A stretch of 5,171 nucleotides of DNA from positions 1-5,171 of the forward strand of contig JAOZSC010000224.1 of the NCBI GenBank assembly GCA_029939875.1, given 5' to 3'. A program made the position numbers and the translations under genes. Positions 1-5,171 of the stretch are shown piece after piece. A model generated the notes under the pieces. The model searched no databases and was not told where the DNA came from. It saw only the letters and a program-made list of their open reading frames with translations. Numbering within the stretch: position 1 is the stretch's first letter; every line of letters starts with the position of its first letter. This DNA is from Desulfobacterales bacterium. Lineage in GTDB: Bacteria; Desulfobacterota; Desulfobacteria; Desulfobacterales; JAFDCJ01.

Positions 1-996
1 ACGGTTCTGGCCTGCCTGTTTTTCGGCGCGATTTCAGGCTCCGGCCCGGCAACCACTGCGGCCGTGGGCATGCTGATGATTCCGGCCATGATCAACCGGG
101 GCTATGACAAGGGCTTTGCATCGGCGGTCACGGCATCCTCAGGAGGGCTGGGTGTGGTCATCCCGCCGAGCATCCCCATGGTGATCTATGGCGTTTCCGG
201 CAATCAATCCATTTCAAAGCTGTTCATCGCCGGCTTTATTCCGGGGCTGATTATTGCGGCGGGCCTGATGACGGTCAATTATTATCTTTGCCGCAAAAAG
301 GGGTATAAGGGCAGCACGTCTGGCTGGTCGTTTGCCAACGTTGTAAAGGCGCTCAGAGAAGGGATCTGGTCCATCCTGGCGCCCGTGGTGATTCTGGGAG
401 GAATTTACAGCGGCTTTTTTACCCCTACAGAAGCGGCCGTGGTGGCGATCTTCTACACCCTTTTTGTCGGTGTTTTCATCCACAAGGAACTTAAACTGGG
501 AGGGGGCTCCAAATCTTTGGAGGCCTGTACCTGGCTCACCGGACGGGTCCTTTTGATCATGTTCACCGCCCGTACCTTCGGTAGGCTTCTGGTGCAGTAC
601 CGGATTCCAGAGATCGTCGCCAACGGCCTGCTGGCGATGACCAGTAACCTTTTCATCATCTGGGTGCTGGTAATCGCCTTTCTGATCTTCGTGGGCATGT
701 TTATGGAGACATTGGCCACCATTATGATTCTGACCCCCGTGCTTCTTCCGGTGATGGTCAAGCTGGGCGTCGACCCGATTCATTTCGGCATTGTATTCGT
801 GTGCTGCTGTGAAATCGGATTCGAAACCCCGCCGCTGGGTGAAAACCTGTTCATTGCATCGGGCATCGGGGATACCAGCATCGAGGAAATTTCACTGAAG
901 GCGGTACCGTTTTCCATCGTGGAGATATCGGCGGTCTTTCTCATCGCCTTCGTGCCGATCCTTTCGCTCTGGCTGCCCAAGCTTCTGGGATATTGA
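1..996 (+). CDS. TRAP transporter large permease, DctM-like (5' end outside window)
   Basis: Large membrane subunit of a tripartite ATP-independent periplasmic (TRAP) transporter, which uses an ion gradient to import organic acids or similar solutes delivered by a periplasmic binding protein. The frame is open from base 1, so the gene starts upstream; 331 residues are visible of a family length near 425-430, so about the first 100 are missing. The visible part opens with the family signature FFGAISGSGPATTAAVG followed by MIPAM, then shows PPSIPMVIYG, a run of hydrophobic helices, the mid-protein FTPTEAAVVAIFY segment, and near the end the conserved GFETPPLGENLFIASGI loop. It ends in a last helix and a TGA stop. 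The binding protein and small permease (DctP, DctQ) are not in view and are expected upstream. The substrate cannot be told from this subunit. The family call is firm; dctM is a generic name, so no symbol is given. Confidence 0.95.
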   Translation, partial: TVLACLFFGAISGSGPATTAAVGMLMIPAMINRGYDKGFASAVTASSGGLGVVIPPSIPMVIYGVSGNQSISKLFIAGFIPGLIIAAGLMTVNYYLCRKKGYKGSTSGWSFANVVKALREGIWSILAPVVILGGIYSGFFTPTEAAVVAIFYTLFVGVFIHKELKLGGGSKSLEACTWLTGRVLLIMFTARTFGRLLVQYRIPEIVANGLLAMTSNLFIIWVLVIAFLIFVGMFMETLATIMILTPVLLPVMVKLGVDPIHFGIVFVCCCEIGFETPPLGENLFIASGIGDTSIEEISLKAVPFSIVEISAVFLIAFVPILSLWLPKLLGY

Positions 997-1103
997 ACCA
1001 AGGCCAATGTGGAGGCCTGCAATCATTTGTAAAAAAATCTTGAAGTAAAAAAAAGCCGCGAAGCGACCAAGTGTCCATACGGTTACGCATACCTTAGTGC
1101 AGC

Positions 1104-1110
1104 GAGGGGG
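1104..1110 (+). promoter_or_regulatory. Shine-Dalgarno of the universal stress protein gene
   Basis: The purine run GAGGGGG ends 7 bases before the ATG at 1118. It selects that ATG over the in-frame GTG at 1097, which has no comparable site and would add only seven residues that fit no Usp N-terminus. Confidence 0.75.
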
Positions 1111-1117
1111 AAATACC

Positions 1118-1630
1118 ATGGAACCTTATATTCAAAAAATCCTATATGCCACCGATTTGTCAACAAACGCCGCTTATGCCTTTCACTATGCCCTTTATTT
1201 GGCGAAAAAGTTAGATGCAAAAATAATTATTTTGCATGTCGTCGGAAAAATGTCTCCAGACGCGCAATTCACCCTCATGACTTACCTCGACAAGAAGGAT
1301 CGAGAAAAGCTGCTGAAAGAAGGGCTGGACCATGTGATCGAACGGATTAAAAAACGGCTTGAGATATTTTGCGAAAAACAGCTTCAGGGTGAGCAGCAGG
1401 TCAAGGACACGATTGAGTCGATCAATGTCTGCAAGGGCTATCCGGCTGAAGAGATCCTGAAAACAACCGAAGCGCTCAATTGCGACGCCATCGTCATGGG
1501 GGCCCACGAAAAAGGTATCACCCATACGTTTTTAGGAAGTGTCGCCAAAAGCGTGCTGCGTCGGTCCAGGCACCCGGCGTTTATTATCCCCTTGCCCAGA
1601 GGTGAAATCGACGTGTCGCTGCATGTTTGA
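1118..1630 (+). CDS. Universal stress protein (UspA-fold, single domain)
   Basis: A 170-aa cytoplasmic protein of the Usp family, small alpha/beta nucleotide-binding proteins that often act as regulators. The N-terminal strand and loop KILYATDLS (residues 7-15, with Asp13 at the usual nucleotide-contact position) is followed by the AFHYALYLAKKLDAKIIILHVV helix-strand pair. The C-terminal half has GYPAEEIL (107-114), DAIVMGAHEKG (123-133) and FLGSVAKSVLRRS (138-150), ending in the strand PAFIIP. The phosphate-binding loop is close to G-x-x-G-x(8-9)-G-S, but the second glycine is Glu131, so ATP binding is plausible rather than assured. Residues 44-100 form a charged, probably helical insert. 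It lies 121 bp after a TRAP permease gene and overlaps the following TSUP gene by 8 bp. TeaD of Halomonas elongata is a known Usp encoded with and modulating a TRAP transporter, so a transporter-linked role is reasonable but inferred. Confidence 0.92.
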   Translation: MEPYIQKILYATDLSTNAAYAFHYALYLAKKLDAKIIILHVVGKMSPDAQFTLMTYLDKKDREKLLKEGLDHVIERIKKRLEIFCEKQLQGEQQVKDTIESINVCKGYPAEEILKTTEALNCDAIVMGAHEKGITHTFLGSVAKSVLRRSRHPAFIIPLPRGEIDVSLHV

Positions 1631-2402
1631 TACGCTATCCAATGCAGGTGGGATGCCGCTCACGCAAATGGGCATCTTGCCCCTGGCATATCTGGCGATC
1701 GCCATTCTATCGGCCGGTATTATCCGTGGTTACAGCGGCTTCGGATTTTCGATGATTGCCATGATGAGCGTGACTCTGCTGCTGCCGCCGTCCGAAGTCG
1801 TGCCGATCATATTGATGCTCGAAGTTGTTGCCAGCCTGTGGCTTCTGCCGCGGGTATGGCGCCAGGTGGACTGGAAATCTCTGGTCTGGCTGTCAGCCGG
1901 TGTGCTCGTCGGCACTCCGGCCGGAGTTTACCTGCTGGTCAATATCCCGCCCAGGCCCATGCGCGCCGCCATCGCTGTGGTGGTCATGCTGGTGGTAGTT
2001 TTGCTGTGGCGCGGATTTGCCTTGAAGCAGATGCCCGGCAGGGGGAAAACGGTTGCCGTTGGCGCTTTATCGGGCCTTTTAAATGGATCTGCGACCATAG
2101 GGGGCCCACCGGTCATCCTATTTTATTTTTCCAGTCCCGCCAGTGTCGCAGTTTCACGTGCTTCGCTGATCGCCTTTTTTTTTGGAACCGACATTGTGGC
2201 CTTCCTGATGTGCCTGCAGCAGGGATTGGTAACCGTCAAAACCGCGACCATGGGCGCCTCATTTCTGGTTCCCATGATTTTAGGCCTGGGCATAGGCAGT
2301 CGCTTTTTCCGCCAGAGCAAAGCCGAGGCCTTTCGTCGTAAAGTGCTTATTCTGCTGTTGCTGCTGGCCCTGGCAGCCCTGGTTCGAGCGCTGTGGGGAT
2401 AA
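1623..2402 (+). CDS. TSUP family membrane exporter (TauE/SafE, sulfite exporter-like)
   Basis: A 259-aa inner-membrane protein of the TSUP (TauE/SafE, former DUF81) family, whose members export or import sulfite, sulfoacetate, thiosulfate or other small anions. About eight hydrophobic segments are visible. The two halves carry the family's paired motifs: GIIRGYSGFGFSM (residues 32-44) in the first and GLLNGSATIGGPPVILFYF (151-169) in the second, the latter with the typical GG-PP turn. Length is normal. I chose the ATG at 1623, which overlaps the end of the usp gene (ATGTTTGA), suggesting translational coupling. The best upstream Shine-Dalgarno (AGAGGTGA, 1598-1605) is 17 bases away, which is long, so the ATGs at 1653 or 1668 are real alternatives; a start at 1668 would begin right before the first helix. 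The substrate is not determinable. A sulfur oxyanion would suit a sulfur-metabolising organism, but that is inference. Confidence 0.9.
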   Translation: MFDTLSNAGGMPLTQMGILPLAYLAIAILSAGIIRGYSGFGFSMIAMMSVTLLLPPSEVVPIILMLEVVASLWLLPRVWRQVDWKSLVWLSAGVLVGTPAGVYLLVNIPPRPMRAAIAVVVMLVVVLLWRGFALKQMPGRGKTVAVGALSGLLNGSATIGGPPVILFYFSSPASVAVSRASLIAFFFGTDIVAFLMCLQQGLVTVKTATMGASFLVPMILGLGIGSRFFRQSKAEAFRRKVLILLLLLALAALVRALWG

Positions 2403-2430
2403 TACGGCGACAACTGATAATTGAGCGAAA

Positions 2431-2473
2431 AATTTTAGAAAATTCCCCCTAACCCCCTTTTAGAAAAGAGGGG
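2431..2473. repeat. C-rich intergenic element with two inverted repeats
   Basis: Directly after the TSUP gene, AATTTT-AG-AAAATT (2431-2444) is a perfect 6-bp inverted repeat. It is followed by CCCCCTAACCCCC and a hairpin at 2454-2473, CCCCTTTT-AGAA-AAGAGGGG: 8 bp including one G-T pair, with a 4-base loop. Neither strand has a proper T-run right after the stem, so a classical intrinsic terminator is not supported, although it may end or stabilise the upstream transcript. The C5-TAA-C5 core resembles dispersed intergenic repeats known from deltaproteobacteria and cyanobacteria. That it is repeated elsewhere in this genome is inference. Confidence 0.5.
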
Positions 2474-2485
2474 AACGAGAACAGA

Positions 2486-2518
2486 GACGATCGGCGAAAC
2501 TGAAGCTTTCCCATCGTC
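2486..2518. repeat. Bulged 12-bp inverted repeat (REP-like hairpin)
   Basis: The arms GACGAT (2486-2491) and ATCGTC (2513-2518) pair perfectly. Inside them GG (2493-2494) and GAAA (2496-2499) pair with TTTCCC (2507-2512), leaving single bulged C residues at 2492 and 2495 and a 7-base loop, CTGAAGC. The result is a 12-bp stem. No T-run follows on either strand. The position between two genes and beside the C-rich element suggests a REP-like unit or a structured 3' end of the TSUP transcript. No function can be assigned. Confidence 0.45.
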
Positions 2519-2551
2519 GCTCGATGCATTTACCAAAGCCGACAATCCCCC

Positions 2552-2578
2552 TCAAGTTTTGCCCCAACACGCCGATAA
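2552..2578 (+). promoter_or_regulatory. FliA (sigma-28) type promoter
   Basis: TCAAGTTT (2552-2559), an 11-base spacer, then GCCGATAA (2571-2578). The published enterobacterial FliA consensus is TAAAGTTT-N11-GCCGATAA, so the -10 element matches 8 of 8, the -35 matches 7 of 8, and the spacing is exact. It points rightward, with a start of transcription expected near 2584-2587, some 65 bases before the ATG at 2651. Sigma-28 drives late flagellar and motility genes, so its presence in front of a nuclease remnant is unexpected. It may have belonged to an earlier neighbour. Confidence 0.7.
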
Positions 2579-2640
2579 ATCTTTAGAAGTGATATGAGCA
2601 TCTGTTTCCCGTATGTTTTTGCGGCGGCAGGTGAAAAGCC

Positions 2641-2647
2641 GGAGGAA
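2641..2647 (+). promoter_or_regulatory. Shine-Dalgarno of the nuclease-remnant gene
   Basis: GGAGGAA lies 3 bases (5 from the GGAGG core) before the ATG at 2651. It selects that start over the in-frame ATG at 2594, whose upstream sequence is weak and whose extra 19 residues look unlike the family. Confidence 0.75.
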
Positions 2648-2650
2648 ATC

Positions 2651-3346
2651 ATGAAAAAGCAGATCATAGCGTTTATTGACGACCTGAAATCAAACAAGAA
2701 ACTGGCAACCTTTGATGAGGCCGCCACCAAACAGGCCGTTGTTTTGCGATTGCTATCCTTTCTGGATTGGGACATTTTTAACGTCGAGGAGGTGTATCCC
2801 GATTATGCCGCCAATTCATCTGATCTTTTAAAGCAGAAGCCGGATGCCTATGTTCCTCAGCTTATTGATTTGCTGATGAAAAACAGAGTCGCCCGGGGTC
2901 AGGCGCTAAAGGCGGCCAAAACACTTTTTCAGAAAAAAAAGCAAAAAATGGCGGCCGATTTTTTACCCGAAGCCTGGAACAAAATCATTTCCGGACCCAA
3001 CAAGATATTTGTCGAACTGTTGAGTGAAAACACTGAAAAATTGTGCGGCTATAAAATCGATTCCAAATCGGTTGAAAACTTCCTCGGTCAGCACATCGAC
3101 AGCTGGCTGATAAAAGCTTCCCGCAGTTCTCGCCCCACCGTCGGTTGCCATGGAGTCCGAAATCATGGACCTGGAGACAAATTAATATCCAACAACAAGG
3201 TGTTTTTTAATCTTGACAAAATCCCATGGATCGCAGAGTCTGAAATTTTTAACCACTTCTATGACCAAAACATCAAATCTTCAATTATTTGCGCGATCCC
3301 ATGGAAACCACTTTCCTTTTTTACGACATCGAAACCACCGGGCTGA
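2651..3346 (+). pseudogene. Remnant of an HsdR-N-type restriction nuclease-like protein, catalytic core deleted
   Basis: A 231-codon open frame with two recognisable blocks of a protein family annotated as type I restriction enzyme HsdR N-terminal domain proteins, usually about 340-380 aa. Residues 1-56 match the family N-terminus, with FDEAATKQAVVLRLLSFL (21-38), then WDIF and EVYPDY. Residues 57-148 match the later region, with LPEAWNKIIS (105-114) and TEKLCGY (128-134). The segment normally between them, with the VDYSLR and (F)IEVK motifs giving the Asp and Glu-x-Lys metal-binding residues, is absent; the join is at about residues 54-58 (bases 2810-2824) and keeps frame. After residue 150 (about base 3100) nothing recognisable remains, and the frame runs 46 bases into the exonuclease I gene, so the 3' end has probably been replaced or lost. 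A DNA-cleaving function is very unlikely. It could still be translated, given its strong Shine-Dalgarno. Family recognition is from memory of the conserved blocks, without an alignment. Confidence 0.65.
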
Positions 3347-4725
3347 ACAGGGCCTTTGACCAGGTTCTGCAGTTTGCGGCCATCCGCACCGACCGACGGC
3401 TCAACGAGATTAACCGCCATGACATCAAAGTCAGGCTGCGGCCGGATGTGGTTCCGTCTCCCGCGGCGATTTTGACCAACCGCATTTCCATCAGCGCTTT
3501 TTCCTCGGGATTGTGTGAATACGAGGCCACGGTGCAAATCCACCGTCTCATGAACCAGGACAACACCATCAGCCTCGGGTATAACAGCCTGGGATTTGAC
3601 GACGAATTTTTGCGGTTCGCCTTTCACCGCAATCTGTTGCCCCCTTACACCCATCAATATAAAAACGGCTGCGGCCGCATGGACCTGTTTCCCATGACCA
3701 TCATTTACTGGCTTTATAAAAGAGAGGTATTAACCTGGCCGGAAATCGACGGTAAACCATCGCTGAAGCTGGAACACCTGGGTTCGGCCAATCACCTGGC
3801 CGCCGGTCAGGCCCATGATGCCCTGGTGGATGTGGAAACCACGCTGGAACTGGCACGCCGGTTTTTCAAAAAAAAGAAAACGTGGGACTACCTGGAAGGC
3901 TATTTTGACAAAGAAACCGACCTGCATCGTACCGGCGAGTTGCCCATTGTTTTTCAAAGTGCCGGCGGCGACCATCGCAAAGCCCTGATGGTCGCGGGGG
4001 AATACGGTTCCGGACAGAATTATCAGGTGCCGGTGATTTCCATCGCCAACTCGATTCCGTATCCCAACCAGAGTCTGTGGCTGCGGCTGGACCTGCCGGA
4101 GCTGCAGCAAACCACGGTGGAATCCATCGCCGAGACCACCTGGGTTGTCCGCAAACGCTTCGGGGAGCCCGGTATCCTGCTGCCGCCGCACAATCGCTAC
4201 TGGCAGCGCCTGGGGGAGGAACGCCGCGCTATCTGCAAAAATAACATTCAATGGCTGCAGCAAAATCCGGAGCTTTTCCAGCAAATCATAAAGTATTACC
4301 AGCAGTTCCGTTACCCGTTTGTCCCGGACCTGGATCCGGATGCTTCGCTGTATCAAATCGGGTTTTATTCCCGGGACGATGAAAAACGATGCCGTGCGTT
4401 TCACCGGGCTTCCCCGAAAAAAAAGGCCCGGCTGGTCGATGAGTTTTCAAGCCCAGATGCCCGGGCGCTTGCCCGGCGAGCGCTGTGCAGAAATTTTCCG
4501 ACCCATGCGCCGGAATCTTTTCATCGGGAGTTCAGCGATTACCTGCAGCGTGTCAATCCGTTAAAATCAGAGGATGCCATCATCGATTACCGCCAAAACC
4601 GGCGCACAACGCCGGCACAGGCGATAGCCGAAATCACAAAGCTTAAACAGGCCGGCGAGTTGAGTTCTGACCGGCGTCGCCTGCTCGATGACCTCGAGGC
4701 CTATATCCGTTCCCGGTTCTCATAA
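3301..4725 (+). CDS. sbcB: Exonuclease I (single-strand-specific 3'-5' DNA exonuclease)
   Basis: A 474-aa cytoplasmic enzyme, almost the same length as E. coli ExoI (475 aa). It degrades single-stranded DNA from the 3' end in recombination, mismatch repair and removal of ssDNA ends. DEDDh motifs are visible: FYDIETTG (Asp9, Glu11), LGYNSLGFDDEF (Asp100/Asp101) and AHDALVDVETT (His172, Asp177). QFAAIRTD, WPEIDGKPSLKLEHL and the later LYQIGFYS, ARNFP-like CRNFPTHAPESF and C-terminal helices follow the E. coli order, so the SH3-like domain (about 200-350) and the helical ExoI C-terminal domain are both present. The ATG at 3301 gives the expected N-terminus METTFLFYDIETTG; an in-frame TTG at 3289 is possible. 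No Shine-Dalgarno is visible before either. The frame is open only back to 3265. The gene stands alone between a degraded gene and a convergent one. ExoI is best known from gammaproteobacteria, so acquisition by transfer is possible but unproven. Confidence 0.95.
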   Translation: METTFLFYDIETTGLNRAFDQVLQFAAIRTDRRLNEINRHDIKVRLRPDVVPSPAAILTNRISISAFSSGLCEYEATVQIHRLMNQDNTISLGYNSLGFDDEFLRFAFHRNLLPPYTHQYKNGCGRMDLFPMTIIYWLYKREVLTWPEIDGKPSLKLEHLGSANHLAAGQAHDALVDVETTLELARRFFKKKKTWDYLEGYFDKETDLHRTGELPIVFQSAGGDHRKALMVAGEYGSGQNYQVPVISIANSIPYPNQSLWLRLDLPELQQTTVESIAETTWVVRKRFGEPGILLPPHNRYWQRLGEERRAICKNNIQWLQQNPELFQQIIKYYQQFRYPFVPDLDPDASLYQIGFYSRDDEKRCRAFHRASPKKKARLVDEFSSPDARALARRALCRNFPTHAPESFHREFSDYLQRVNPLKSEDAIIDYRQNRRTTPAQAIAEITKLKQAGELSSDRRRLLDDLEAYIRSRFS

Positions 4726-4817
4726 CCGACTCCACTGCCGACACAGAAGCACGTCAACCCCAGGTTACATTACTGCATTGTTCAAAATCCGATCCGGTTC
4801 AAAAATCCCCGACGCAT
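4726..4817. other. Short convergent intergenic region
   Basis: Ninety-two bases between the stop codons of two converging genes. The only pattern seen is a short near-direct repeat, GTTCAAAATCC at 4780-4790 and GTTCAAAAATCC at 4797-4808. No stem followed by a T-run was found for either gene, so no terminator is annotated. Confidence 0.5.
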
Positions 4818-5162
4818 CTATGCGAATATCACCTGATCCACCATTTCCTTTTGCTGGATTAATTTTCGGACCTCATCCTGAACGTTCGGATCCAGCAGCG
4901 GTTCCACCTGTGAGACCGCCTCATCCTGTGCGTTTTTTTTGTACCTCCACTGCCGGATGAACCCCGGCACCCGCACATAGCCACAGCCGCCGACACCGCA
5001 ACAGCTGGTATCCACAACGGCATAGCCCACCAGGTACAGGATCTGTCTCCCGGTAAATGGCAGACGGATTTCCCTGTTAAACACGTAATGCCCGCCGATG
5101 GCCGTCACTTCTGCACCCAGTTCAGGATGAACAAAATCCCGTATTTGTGTATTAGATTCCAT
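4818..5162 (-). CDS. Small uncharacterised protein with CC-x4-C motif (start may lie outside window)
   Basis: A 114-aa protein on the minus strand, ending in TAG at 4818-4820. It has the feel of a real gene: a mixed hydrophobic/charged pattern, no low-complexity composition, and a distinctive central block. Residues 41-53 (ILYLVGYAVVDTS) form a hydrophobic strand or helix leading into SCCGVGGCGY (53-62; Cys54, Cys55, Cys60) and VPGFIRQW (65-72), followed by a charged, probably helical C-terminus with EVRKLIQQKE. The cysteines could bind a metal or form a disulfide, but the classical CxxC spacing is absent. I recall similar CCGxGGC-xVPG proteins of unknown function in deltaproteobacteria, without a name or role. 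The ATG at 5162 is the first in view with only a weak upstream sequence (CATCAAG), and the frame stays open to the window edge, so the true start could be further upstream. It converges on sbcB and shows no functional tie to it. Confidence 0.75.
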   Translation of the reverse strand: MESNTQIRDFVHPELGAEVTAIGGHYVFNREIRLPFTGRQILYLVGYAVVDTSCCGVGGCGYVRVPGFIRQWRYKKNAQDEAVSQVEPLLDPNVQDEVRKLIQQKEMVDQVIFA

Positions 5163-5171
5163 CTTGATGAC

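Noticed and set aside
214..783. Minus-strand open frame (189 codons) opposite the TRAP permease gene
   Set aside because: His/Gln/Asp-rich composition typical of antisense to a membrane protein gene; no family likeness.
1001..1018. AGGCC-N8-GGCCT inverted repeat after the TRAP permease gene as a terminator
   Set aside because: Only 5 bp with an 8-base loop and no T-run directly after it; too weak to call.
1539..1622. Upstream extension of the TSUP frame inside the usp gene
   Set aside because: The added residues are a shadow of the usp coding frame and do not look like a TSUP N-terminus.
2594..2650. Upstream ATG at 2594 as the start of the nuclease-remnant gene
   Set aside because: Weak ribosome site, atypical extra residues, and a clear GGAGGAA directly before the ATG at 2651.
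3213..3241. TTGACA as a -35 box for sbcB
   Set aside because: At 16-19 bases downstream there is nothing resembling TATAAT (GAGTCT, AGTCTG); a lone hexamer is not enough.
3730..4404. Long minus-strand open frame (224 codons) opposite sbcB
   Set aside because: Lies entirely within the well-supported exonuclease I gene, has no recognisable domain and is a typical antisense shadow.
4780..4808. GTTCAAAATCC / GTTCAAAAATCC near-repeat
   Set aside because: Two short copies only, with no array or known site type; probably chance.

Overview
The window looks like a chromosomal segment of a Gram-negative bacterium, most likely a sulfate-reducer-type deltaproteobacterium (Desulfobacterota). This lineage is inferred from the gene mix (TRAP transporter, UspA-fold protein and TSUP exporter side by side), a style of C-rich intergenic repeat common in that group, and a small Cys-motif protein I associate with it. 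No rRNA or marker gene is present, so the placement is tentative.

Left part (1-2402, + strand): the C-terminal three quarters of a TRAP-type large permease (DctM-like) runs in from outside the window. After a 121-bp gap comes a 170-aa universal stress protein, whose last codons overlap the start of a TSUP/TauE-SafE family membrane exporter by 8 bp. This is an uptake/efflux block with a nucleotide-binding regulator between the transporters, comparable to TRAP operons that carry a Usp gene.

Middle part (2403-3300): a 248-bp intergenic stretch holds three consecutive inverted repeats and then a near-perfect FliA (sigma-28) promoter, TCAAGTTT-N11-GCCGATAA, pointing rightward. The next gene, with a strong Shine-Dalgarno, is a remnant of an HsdR-N-type nuclease. 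Its N-terminal and C-terminal conserved blocks are fused in frame, the catalytic core between them is missing, and the 3' end has decayed into unrecognisable sequence that runs into the next gene.

Right part (3301-5171): a full-length exonuclease I (sbcB, DEDDh family) on the + strand, without an obvious Shine-Dalgarno, faces a convergent minus-strand gene for a small uncharacterised protein with a CC-x4-C motif. That gene's reading frame is open to the window edge. No RNA gene, CRISPR array, insertion sequence or tRNA was seen. The points most worth a second look are the FliA promoter in front of a core-deleted nuclease gene and the structured repeat next to it.
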